From Patescibacteria group bacterium (GTDB taxonomy: Bacteria; Patescibacteriota; Minisyncoccia; UBA9983): a stretch of 12,173 nucleotides of DNA. How positions within the stretch are numbered: the first letter of the stretch is position 1; each line of letters opens with the position of its first letter. The position numbers and the translations under genes are program-made. Where the stretch lies: NCBI GenBank assembly GCA_018901555.1, contig JAHIER010000025.1:1-12173 (forward strand), in the 5' to 3' direction. Of this stretch, positions 1-6,313 are shown piece after piece. The notes below the pieces were generated by a model. It did no database searches. It saw nothing but the letters and a program-made list of their open reading frames with translations, and had not been told where the DNA came from.

Positions 1-1183
1 CATCAGCATCCTGCTCAATACTTCCGGAATCTCTCAAGTCATGAAGTTTAGGTCTTTTGTCATGGCGCGATTCAACAGCCCTGGAAAGTTGGGAAAGCGC
101 CAAAATAGGCACATCCAGCTCTTTGGCTAAAGCCTTTAAGGAACGTGAAATTTCTGTCATTTGCTGAACCATACTTTCAACTTTTTGTCTGGGATTAACT
201 AATTGAATATAATCAACAATAATAAGGCCTAGATTGCCATGTTCAGCCTGCAATCTTCTAGCCATAGCGCGCATCTGTAAAATATTTTTTGATGGTTCGT
301 CATCAATAAAAATAGGGGACTGGGAAAGTGTATCTAGGGCCATACTAATTTTTGCAAAATCTTCATCCCGTGAAAGCCGGCCTGTCCTGAGTTTCCATGA
401 ATCAACTTTGGCTTCAGCCACCAGCAAACGATCAACTAGTTGTTGAGAAGACATTTCTAAACTAAAAATTCCAACAGCGTGTCCTTTTTTTGCCACATTG
501 CGGGCAATATCCAAAGCTAAAGCAGTTTTACCCATAGAAGGACGAGCAGCTAAAATTATTAAATCTGATTTCTGTAATCCTGCTAAAAGATTATCCAAAC
601 CGCTGAAACCGGTTGGAATGCCTCTAAGCTCATCAGTGGATTTATGAAGGCGATCTATTCTTTCCCAAGCTTCAGTCAGGGCGCTTTTAACGCTTTGGAA
701 TTTTTGTTTAACAGAATATCTGGCAATACTGAAGATTTTTCTCTCTGCTTCATCCAGCAATAATTCAATGTCATCTTCTTCATTAAAGCCCAAATGAGAA
801 ATATGAGACGAGGATTCTATCAGGTCTCTAAGAATTTTTTTCTTGCGCACAATTTCAGAGTAATGTTTGACATTAGAAGCAGTGGCCACACTATTAACCA
901 GATCAGTAATATAAGAATTTCCGCCAGATTGCTTAGTGAACTTCCTTTCTTTAAGACGAGAGGAAACCGAAAGAACATCAATAGGTTCATGTTTTTCATA
1001 AAGCTCCAGCATTACTGCATAGATAATAGAATGTTTCTGGCTATAAAAATCCTCCGGCTGAATAATATCCACTACAATGTTTATGCCGTTATTATCCAGC
1101 ATCAAAGCTCCCAAAACCGATTTTTCAGCTTCTTCGTCATGTGGAGGAATCCTTGCGCTGGTTTTTTGAGGTTTTTCAGACAT
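1..1183 (-). CDS. dnaB: Replicative DNA helicase DnaB (3' end beyond the left edge)
   Basis: Hexameric helicase that unwinds DNA at the replication fork. I translated 394 codons from the ATG at 1183 down to the window edge without meeting a stop. The N-terminal primase-interacting domain is about residues 10-115 and contains the typical EAEKSVLGALML segment. The RecA-like motor follows: Walker A ARPSMGKT at 213-220 (K219), the H1a-type IFSLEMSSQQL stretch, Walker B DYIQL at 324-328, and the LSQLSRAVESR and LRDSGSIEQDAD segments near the edge. Family length is about 450 residues, so roughly 50-60 are missing off-window. No intein interrupts the Walker A or B regions visible here. An in-frame ATG two codons upstream (1189) is an alternative start; neither has a Shine-Dalgarno sequence. 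It lies 46 bases downstream of cysS on the same strand and may be the last gene of corA-cysS-dnaB, or have its own promoter in that gap. Confidence 0.97.
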   Translation of the reverse strand, partial: MSEKPQKTSARIPPHDEEAEKSVLGALMLDNNGINIVVDIIQPEDFYSQKHSIIYAVMLELYEKHEPIDVLSVSSRLKERKFTKQSGGNSYITDLVNSVATASNVKHYSEIVRKKKILRDLIESSSHISHLGFNEEDDIELLLDEAERKIFSIARYSVKQKFQSVKSALTEAWERIDRLHKSTDELRGIPTGFSGLDNLLAGLQKSDLIILAARPSMGKTALALDIARNVAKKGHAVGIFSLEMSSQQLVDRLLVAEAKVDSWKLRTGRLSRDEDFAKISMALDTLSQSPIFIDDEPSKNILQMRAMARRLQAEHGNLGLIIVDYIQLVNPRQKVESMVQQMTEISRSLKALAKELDVPILALSQLSRAVESRHDKRPKLHDLRDSGSIEQDAD

Positions 1184-1197
1184 AGTCATACTATAAT

Positions 1198-1213
1198 ATT
1201 TTATCAATAAAAT
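1198..1213. repeat. AT-only inverted repeat in the cysS-dnaB gap
   Basis: A perfect 7-bp inverted repeat (ATTTTAT, 2-nt spacer, ATAAAAT) lies between the cysS stop and the dnaB start. It has no GC in the arms and no T-run in the direction of transcription, so it is a poor intrinsic terminator. A TATTAT box overlaps its dnaB-proximal end (1193-1198, minus strand), so it could be part of a promoter or operator for dnaB. In such AT-rich DNA chance is a real alternative. Confidence 0.3.
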
Positions 1214-1229
1214 TGCTATAGGATTAATT

Positions 1230-2633
1230 CTAGGATTTCTTGAGAGTGTAGCCGTCTTTAGTGTCTTTAATTTTGAAGCCAAGCTGGTTTATTTTTTTGC
1301 GTAAAATGTCAGATTTATTCCAATCTTTGTTTTGTCGCGCTTCCAAGCGCTCTTCAGCTATTTTTTTTATTTTTTCCGGAATTTTTATTGATACTAAACT
1401 TTCTTTTATTTTTAATCCTAAAATTTTGTCAAAATCCAGAATAGTAGCCAGCTTACAGTCGTCAGTAACCAGACGAGATTTTAATAATTCTTGCATCACT
1501 GCTAATGCTTTTGGCGTATTTAAATCATCATTAATAGCATTAAGAAATTTTTGTTTAAATTTTTTATCAATATTTTTACTAGTAAGTTTTAAGTTTTTAG
1601 ATTTTAGATTTGATACTTGATTATACAAATGTTCTAATCCAGCTTGCGCGCTTTCCATTGCTTCCCAAGAAAAATTAAGTTGAGTTCGATAGTGCGCGTT
1701 TAAAACAAAAAAACGATAAACAAGAGGATGATATCCCTGTTCTTTTAATATTTTTAAAGTAATAAAATTGCTTTCTGATTTGGCCATTTTCTTTTTATCT
1801 ATAACTAAAAATTCTCCATGCATCCAATAATTAGCTAATGGCTTGTCATAAGCTCCTTCTGACTGCGCAATTTCATTCTGATGATGAATAGGAATATGAT
1901 CTATACCGCCGGTGTGAATATCAAACGGCTGGCTTAAATATTTAACAGCCATGGCAGAACATTCAATATGCCAGCCAGGAAAACCAATACCCCAAGGGCT
2001 GGACCATTCCATTTGGCGGTGTGCTTGTCTTGAGCCGAGTTGAGGAGAAAATTTCCATAACGCAAAATCAGTATGATGCTTTTTATCTCCCTTTTTAATA
2101 CGGGCGCCGGCTTTCAGTCCCTTTATGTTAACCTTGCCCAATTTGCCGTATTTTTTAAATTTAGAAGTATCAAAATAAATTCCATCAGAAGTTTTATATG
2201 TAAATCCTTTTTTTTCTAAAATTTTTATTAAGGCCATTTGTTCTTTTATATGGTCAGTCGCTCTAGGCATTATTTGAGCCGGCTCAATATTTAAATCAGC
2301 AATGTCTTTTTTAAATTCTTGAGTATAAAATTTTGCGATGTCCCATGCGGTTTTTTTCTGCTCCCGGGCGGATTTTTCTATTTTATCTTCCCCCTCATTT
2401 TCATCAGAAACTAAATGACCGACATCAGTAATATTCATTACATGTTTAACTTGATAATTATTATGTTCCAAAGTCCGGCGCAGAATATCTTCAAAAATAA
2501 AAGTGCGCAGATTGCCAATATGAACAAAATTATAAACAGTCGGACCACAAGTATAAAGTCCGACTTTTTTATTTTTTAGCGGTTTAAATTCTTCTTTTTT
2601 AAGAGATAGTGTGTTGTATAATTTTAGAGCCAT
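1230..2633 (-). CDS. cysS: Cysteinyl-tRNA synthetase
   Basis: Class I aminoacyl-tRNA synthetase charging tRNA-Cys in the cytoplasm; 467 residues, normal length. Signature motifs are present: TCGPTVY at 28-34, HIGN (the HIGH motif) at 38-41, and KMAKS (the KMSKS motif) at 282-286. The zinc ligands that select cysteine over serine align as C29, C225 (WHIECSAMA), H250 and E254 (HHQNE). The C-terminal anticodon-binding tail is recognisable, with RLEARQNKDWNKSDILR and the final LGFKIKDTKDGYTL. Two oddities: about 7 extra residues relative to E. coli between DFALWK and SSPWG (around 196-208), and a linker near 341-350 encoded by two back-to-back 7-bp duplications. The start ATG lies inside the last codons of corA (10-base overlap), suggesting translational coupling. 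No Shine-Dalgarno is visible. Confidence 0.98.
   Translation of the reverse strand: MALKLYNTLSLKKEEFKPLKNKKVGLYTCGPTVYNFVHIGNLRTFIFEDILRRTLEHNNYQVKHVMNITDVGHLVSDENEGEDKIEKSAREQKKTAWDIAKFYTQEFKKDIADLNIEPAQIMPRATDHIKEQMALIKILEKKGFTYKTSDGIYFDTSKFKKYGKLGKVNIKGLKAGARIKKGDKKHHTDFALWKFSPQLGSRQAHRQMEWSSPWGIGFPGWHIECSAMAVKYLSQPFDIHTGGIDHIPIHHQNEIAQSEGAYDKPLANYWMHGEFLVIDKKKMAKSESNFITLKILKEQGYHPLVYRFFVLNAHYRTQLNFSWEAMESAQAGLEHLYNQVSNLKSKNLKLTSKNIDKKFKQKFLNAINDDLNTPKALAVMQELLKSRLVTDDCKLATILDFDKILGLKIKESLVSIKIPEKIKKIAEERLEARQNKDWNKSDILRKKINQLGFKIKDTKDGYTLKKS
1584..1611. repeat. Two adjacent heptanucleotide duplications within cysS
   Basis: On the plus strand the sequence is aagtttt twice (1584-1597) followed immediately by tagattt twice (1598-1611). 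They encode the Asn/Leu/Lys/Ser-rich linker around residues 341-350 of CysS, between the catalytic core and the C-terminal helical domain, a region that tolerates length change. The unit length matches the 7-bp repeat in the M23 peptidase gene of this window. Confidence 0.6.
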
Positions 2634-3544
2634 TTTTTGCGTTTAAAGAAAATAAACATGCTAAAAGTGCAAGTAGCCATAACTCCAATTATTATCCAAA
2701 AATCTCCCTTAATGCCGACAACAGGCAACCATGAAGTGTTCATACCAAACATACTTGTAATTAACATAAGAGGGAAAGTGACAAAAGCCATAATAGTTAA
2801 AACTTTCATAATGTCATTGGCGCGATGGGAAAGCAAAGAATCTATAGTTTGCTGAAGAGATTCTATGTTGATTCGGTACATTTCCACCAGATTCCAAAGT
2901 TTAAGATATTCTCCATTTATATTATTTAGATAATGAGAAAAATCATTGCCATATTTTTTTAAAGCAATAAATTCAAGAGAGCCAAAAACTTCTTTGTGAA
3001 ATTTTATAATTCTTTGGAAATTAAGAATTTCTATTCTGGTATGAGAAATTTTTCTGACTAAATCATAAAGGGTTGATTTTTTCTCAAACATTCTATTACT
3101 TATGTCATCAATTTTTGTTTGAATAATTCCTAGTTGGTTTTCTGAAAAAAGATAAAGTTGTCTGATGACATGAAAAAAAAGAACTCCGCTACTGCGCGAA
3201 AGAGTTTTTTCTCCAAGCATGCCTTCAGCTTCAAAAATTTTTGCCAGTTCAAAAAGAGGAAGAATACTGCAGTAATGAACAGTTATAAGAAAATTCTTGC
3301 CTAAAATAAAATCAATCTCGCAGTTTTGGTATTCGCGTTTGGTATTGTTATAAATAGGGAAGTGCAGAATCAAATAAATGGTTTCTTTATTAATATCAAC
3401 CTTCGGCCTCAAAGTCGGCTTTAAAAGCTCTTCTGCCACTAAAGGATGCAGGGAATATTTATTCATTAAAGATTTGACCTCTTCAGTCGTCGGCAATTCC
3501 AAATCAATCCAGGTCAAATTATTATGCTTATAAGTGGATATCAT
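2624..3544 (-). CDS. corA: CorA-family divalent cation channel
   Basis: Inner-membrane channel that takes up Mg2+ (some members move Co2+, Ni2+ or Zn2+) as a homopentamer. The protein is 306 residues, normal for the family. The N-terminal two thirds is a soluble alpha/beta domain followed by long charged helices. The C-terminus carries two membrane helices, about 244-264 and 281-300, joined by the diagnostic GMN at 267-269 (in SMFGMNTSW), which forms the selectivity filter. The C-terminus ends in a short basic tail. It diverges from tgt across a 26-base gap and overlaps the cysS start by 10 bases, so it is probably the first gene of a corA-cysS(-dnaB) transcript. A perfect TATAAT (3554-3559, minus strand) sits 9 bases before the start codon, which suggests a leaderless or nearly leaderless mRNA. 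Substrate metal cannot be decided from sequence. Confidence 0.95.
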   Translation of the reverse strand: MISTYKHNNLTWIDLELPTTEEVKSLMNKYSLHPLVAEELLKPTLRPKVDINKETIYLILHFPIYNNTKREYQNCEIDFILGKNFLITVHYCSILPLFELAKIFEAEGMLGEKTLSRSSGVLFFHVIRQLYLFSENQLGIIQTKIDDISNRMFEKKSTLYDLVRKISHTRIEILNFQRIIKFHKEVFGSLEFIALKKYGNDFSHYLNNINGEYLKLWNLVEMYRINIESLQQTIDSLLSHRANDIMKVLTIMAFVTFPLMLITSMFGMNTSWLPVVGIKGDFWIIIGVMATCTFSMFIFFKRKKWL

Positions 3545-3553
3545 ACTGTATTT

Positions 3554-3561
3554 ATTATAAC
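3554..3561. promoter_or_regulatory. Overlapping divergent -10-like boxes between corA and tgt
   Basis: The 26-base gap between the two start codons contains a perfect TATAAT on the minus strand (3554-3559) and TATAAC on the plus strand (3556-3561), sharing four base pairs. Each sits about 9 bases from its start codon, so a transcript beginning about 7 bases after the box would have almost no leader. I see no good -35 box at 16-18 bases on either side; any -35 would lie inside the opposing coding sequence. AT-richness makes such boxes common by chance. Confidence 0.4.
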
Positions 3562-3570
3562 ATAATTCTT

Positions 3571-4677
3571 ATGGGCAAAACTAATTTCAAAGTGGAAAAA
3601 TACTATAAGAAGGCAAGAGTAGGGGTGTTGAAAACTCCGCATGGCGAGATTAAAACGCCTAATTTAGCTTTTGTGGCTACGCATGGCCAAATTAAACTTT
3701 TAAATAAGGCAGACCATAAAAAAGCTGATCCGGATTTAATGATTGCCAATACTTTTCATCTTTGGGTTAATAAAAAAGTTCCTGAAATCAAAAAAGCGGG
3801 TGGGATTCATAAATTTTTTGGACACAAAATTCCCATGATGACTGACAGCGGAGGGTTTCAAGTTTTTAGTTTAGGATTCGGCAAGATGCATGGCACTGGC
3901 AAAATTGCAAACAAGAAAGTAGAAAATAGGAAATTGAAAGCAGACAATCCTGTAAAAATTAGCGATGACGGAGTAATTTTTAAATACAACAATAAAAAAT
4001 ATAAATTGACTCCAAAGAAATCAATTCAGATTCAGCATGATATTGGCGCTAATATTATTTTTGTTTTTGATGAATGCACTTCTCCGTATCATAATCATAA
4101 ATATAATCTTGAAGCGTTAAAACGCACAAATGACTGGGCTGTAAAATGCTTGAAAGCGCACAAGACACTTAATGTCCACTTGGAGACTGAGTCTCCAAGT
4201 CTTTTTGGAATTGTGCAGGGCGGGATTTATGAAGATTTGCGAAAAAAATCCTCGCGATTTATCGGCTCGCTTGATTTTGACGGATTTGGAATCGGCGGAT
4301 CTTTTGGAGAAAAACAAATGAAAAAAATTATTGGTTGGGCATTGAGCGGTCTGCCTAGAGAAAAACCGCGCCATCTTTTAGGTATTGGCAAAATAAAAGA
4401 TATTTTTACAGCGGTAGAACAAGGGATTGATTTATTTGATTGCGTGATTCCTGCGCGCGAAGCTCGTCATGGAATTATTTATACTAAAAAAGGTAAGATT
4501 AATATTAAAAAATTTAAACCACTGGCCGTTATTTATAAAAAAGACAGACTTAAAGCTCAACGTTTAGCCACCATCCACAATATTAAATTCTACAAAAATT
4601 TATTTCGCGAAATCCGTCAAGCCATAAAAAATGGGCAGAATCTTTCCACTTTACGAAAGGAATATAATTTGAGATAA
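3571..4677 (+). CDS. tgt: tRNA-guanine transglycosylase-family protein lacking the zinc-site cysteines
   Basis: TGT swaps G34 of the tRNAs for Asn, Asp, His and Tyr with preQ1 (or salvaged queuine) in queuosine formation. This 368-residue protein has the family core: IANTFHLW, DSGGFQ (D92, the general acid/base), FDEC (D167/C169, base recognition), GIVQGG (Q216), GIGGSFGE, RHLLGIG, and FDCVIPAREARHG with the nucleophile D290. However, the CxCxxC zinc segment is absent. From D290 to the retained H336 (ATIHN) there are 46 residues, against 69 between D280 and H349 in Zymomonas mobilis TGT. No Cys codon lies in this interval in frame beyond C291, and no shifted frame restores one, so it is a true in-frame deletion. 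There is also a Lys-rich insertion (about 108-128). Codons 203-210 form a perfect hairpin. The start has no Shine-Dalgarno; the stop overlaps ctpA by one base (TAATG). Activity is uncertain. Confidence 0.93.
   Translation: MGKTNFKVEKYYKKARVGVLKTPHGEIKTPNLAFVATHGQIKLLNKADHKKADPDLMIANTFHLWVNKKVPEIKKAGGIHKFFGHKIPMMTDSGGFQVFSLGFGKMHGTGKIANKKVENRKLKADNPVKISDDGVIFKYNNKKYKLTPKKSIQIQHDIGANIIFVFDECTSPYHNHKYNLEALKRTNDWAVKCLKAHKTLNVHLETESPSLFGIVQGGIYEDLRKKSSRFIGSLDFDGFGIGGSFGEKQMKKIIGWALSGLPREKPRHLLGIGKIKDIFTAVEQGIDLFDCVIPAREARHGIIYTKKGKINIKKFKPLAVIYKKDRLKAQRLATIHNIKFYKNLFREIRQAIKNGQNLSTLRKEYNLR
4178..4206 (+). repeat. Perfect hairpin plus T-run inside tgt
   Basis: A 10-bp perfect inverted repeat (left arm 4178-4187, loop TGA 4188-4190, right arm 4191-4200) with five G-C pairs is followed at once by CTTTTT (4201-4206). 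This is the geometry of a factor-independent terminator in the direction of tgt transcription, yet it lies mid-gene and is translated as residues 203-210 (HLETESPS) in a surface-loop position just before LFGIVQGG. It may be an inserted palindromic element, an attenuation site or chance. No flanking target duplication is clear. Confidence 0.6.
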
Positions 4678-5891
4678 TGGATAATGTGAGTATGTTAAAG
4701 AAAATTATCTATGTTGCTGTGGCTATTGCGCTTCTTGCCGGTGTTTTTAGCAGTGGCGCTTTTTTTGGTTATTACCAACGGCCGGCTGTGGAAAAAGTAA
4801 CAGAACTTTTTAATAAAGAAACCCCCAAACCGGCTGAAGTTGATTTTTCTCCTTTTTGGGTGGTCTGGAATGAAATTAATTCTAAATATGTTTCTAAGGA
4901 TAATTTGGACAACCAAAAACGAGTCTGGGGAGCTGTTCAGGGCATGGTAGATTCTTTGGGCGATCCTTACACTATGTTTTTTCCGCCGGAAGAATCAAAA
5001 CTTTTTAAAGAAAACATAAGCGGAGATTTTGAAGGAGTGGGAATGGAAATTGCTGTTAAAAATGGAATTTTAATTGTTGTTTCTCCATTAAAAGGAACAC
5101 CAGCAGAAAAAGCCGGTATAAAAGCCGGAGATAAAATTATTAAAATTGGCGACAAATCAACAATTGATATGACTGCTGATCAGGCAGCTCAAATAATTAG
5201 AGGACCGAGAGGCACAGAAGTTAAACTGATAATAATGAGAGATGATCAGGAAAAATCTTTAGAAATAAGTATAACCAGAGATATTATACAAATCCCTGTT
5301 TTAGATACAGAGACAAAGCCAAACGGAATTTTTGTTATAAAACTTTACAACTTTGCCGGCAATTCAGCCAGCGCCTTTAGAAATGCTCTTAGAGAATTTA
5401 TAAATTCCGGAAACAGTAAATTGATTTTAGACTTAAGAAATAATCCTGGTGGATATCTTGAATTAGCTGTTGAAAATTCCAGCTGGTTTTTGCCAGCCGG
5501 GAAAATTGTTGTTAAAGAAAAATTTGCTGATGGCAATGAAGAAATTTATAGAAGCAAGGGCTATGATATTTTTGATAATTTGCCTATGGTTGTTTTAGTT
5601 AATAAAGGCACAGCTTCAGCATCAGAAATTATGGCCGGTGCATTGCAAGAACATGGTATTGCTAAGCTCGTGGGAGAAAAAACATTTGGCAAGGGTTCAG
5701 TTCAAGAATTAGTGCAGATTACCCCTGACACTTCCTTAAAAATTACTATTGCTAAATGGTTAACACCCAATGATCGTTCTATTTCAGATGAAGGCTTAGC
5801 TCCTGATTTTGAAGCCAAATTAACAGAAGAAGATTTTAAGGCCGACAAAGATCCTCAAATGGAAAAGGCTATTCAATTACTAAATCAATGA
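4677..5891 (+). CDS. ctpA: C-terminal processing peptidase (S41 family, CtpA/Prc type) with PDZ domain
   Basis: Membrane-anchored serine protease that cleaves C-terminal tails of envelope proteins; 404 residues. An N-terminal signal anchor spans about 8-31, placing the rest outside the membrane. A short helical region (60-105) precedes a PDZ domain (about 110-195, with VGMEIAVKNG and GTPAEKAGIKAGDKI). The protease core contains LDLRNNPGGYLE (252-263) and the Ser-Lys pair: S314 in GTASASEIMAGAL and K339 in GKGSVQ, with Q343. The 25-residue Ser-Lys spacing and the Gln four residues later match B. subtilis CtpB (S309/K334/Q338), so it should be active. The ATG overlaps the tgt stop by one base; an in-frame ATG at 4692 would shorten the N-tail by five residues. 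The stop overlaps the rplI start (ATGA). Substrates are unknown; the M23 hydrolase in this window is one speculative candidate. Confidence 0.96.
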   Translation: MDNVSMLKKIIYVAVAIALLAGVFSSGAFFGYYQRPAVEKVTELFNKETPKPAEVDFSPFWVVWNEINSKYVSKDNLDNQKRVWGAVQGMVDSLGDPYTMFFPPEESKLFKENISGDFEGVGMEIAVKNGILIVVSPLKGTPAEKAGIKAGDKIIKIGDKSTIDMTADQAAQIIRGPRGTEVKLIIMRDDQEKSLEISITRDIIQIPVLDTETKPNGIFVIKLYNFAGNSASAFRNALREFINSGNSKLILDLRNNPGGYLELAVENSSWFLPAGKIVVKEKFADGNEEIYRSKGYDIFDNLPMVVLVNKGTASASEIMAGALQEHGIAKLVGEKTFGKGSVQELVQITPDTSLKITIAKWLTPNDRSISDEGLAPDFEAKLTEEDFKADKDPQMEKAIQLLNQ

Positions 5892-6313
5892 AAGTGATTT
5901 TATTAAATAATGTGCCCAATGTAGGCAAAAAACATGATATTAAAAACGTCAGCGACGGTTATGCTCGCAATTTTCTTTTTCCAAGAAAATTAGCGCAGGA
6001 AGCTAATACGCAAAATATTCAATTAGCTGAAAAACAAAAAAAGCAAGCGGAAGAATTAAAAGAAACCCAAAAAACTATTTTAGAAAAAAATCTAGAAGCC
6101 TTAAATGGAATAGAAATTTTCCTGAAAGAAAAAACCAATGAAAAGGGTCATCTTTTTAAAGGGATTACTAAAAAAAGAATTTCAGAGATTTTAAAAAAGG
6201 AAAAAAATATTGAGATTCCGGAAGAAATAATTGAATTAGATAAATCAATTAAAGAAATAGGAGAGCATAAAATAAAAATAAAAGAAAAAGAATTTGTGTT
6301 AAAAATATCATGA
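5888..6313 (+). CDS. rplI: 50S ribosomal protein bL9
   Basis: Large-subunit protein near the L1 stalk that helps maintain reading frame. The 141 residues are slightly short of the usual 147-150. The N-terminal rRNA-binding domain is clear (MKVILLNNVPNVGKKHDIKN then GYARNFLFPRKLA at 24-36). It is followed by the long Lys/Gln/Glu-rich connecting helix (about 41-75) and a C-terminal domain ending in HKIKIKEKEFVLKI. The start ATG overlaps the ctpA stop, and the TGA stop overlaps the pyrG start, each as ATGA, so translation is probably coupled. Since bL9 is lost in several CPR phyla, its presence limits the possible lineage. Confidence 0.96.
   Translation: MKVILLNNVPNVGKKHDIKNVSDGYARNFLFPRKLAQEANTQNIQLAEKQKKQAEELKETQKTILEKNLEALNGIEIFLKEKTNEKGHLFKGITKKRISEILKKEKNIEIPEEIIELDKSIKEIGEHKIKIKEKEFVLKIS

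Noticed and set aside
794..1210. Open frame of 138 codons on the plus strand opposite dnaB
   Set aside because: It lies antisense to a fully conserved DnaB reading frame, and its product shows no domain or normal composition.
1261..1620. Open frame of 119 codons on the plus strand opposite cysS
   Set aside because: It mirrors the CysS C-terminus and is explained by that gene; Phe/Ser-rich composition is typical of an antisense shadow.
2274..2287. Perfect 14-bp palindrome ttgagccggctcaa inside cysS
   Set aside because: No spacer and no T-run, and it sits in ordinary coding sequence. A single short palindrome is expected by chance or could be a restriction-type site; nothing supports a role.
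5480..5498. GCTGG/CCAGC hairpin within ctpA
   Set aside because: Five-base stem in conserved coding sequence, no U-tract after it; likely chance.
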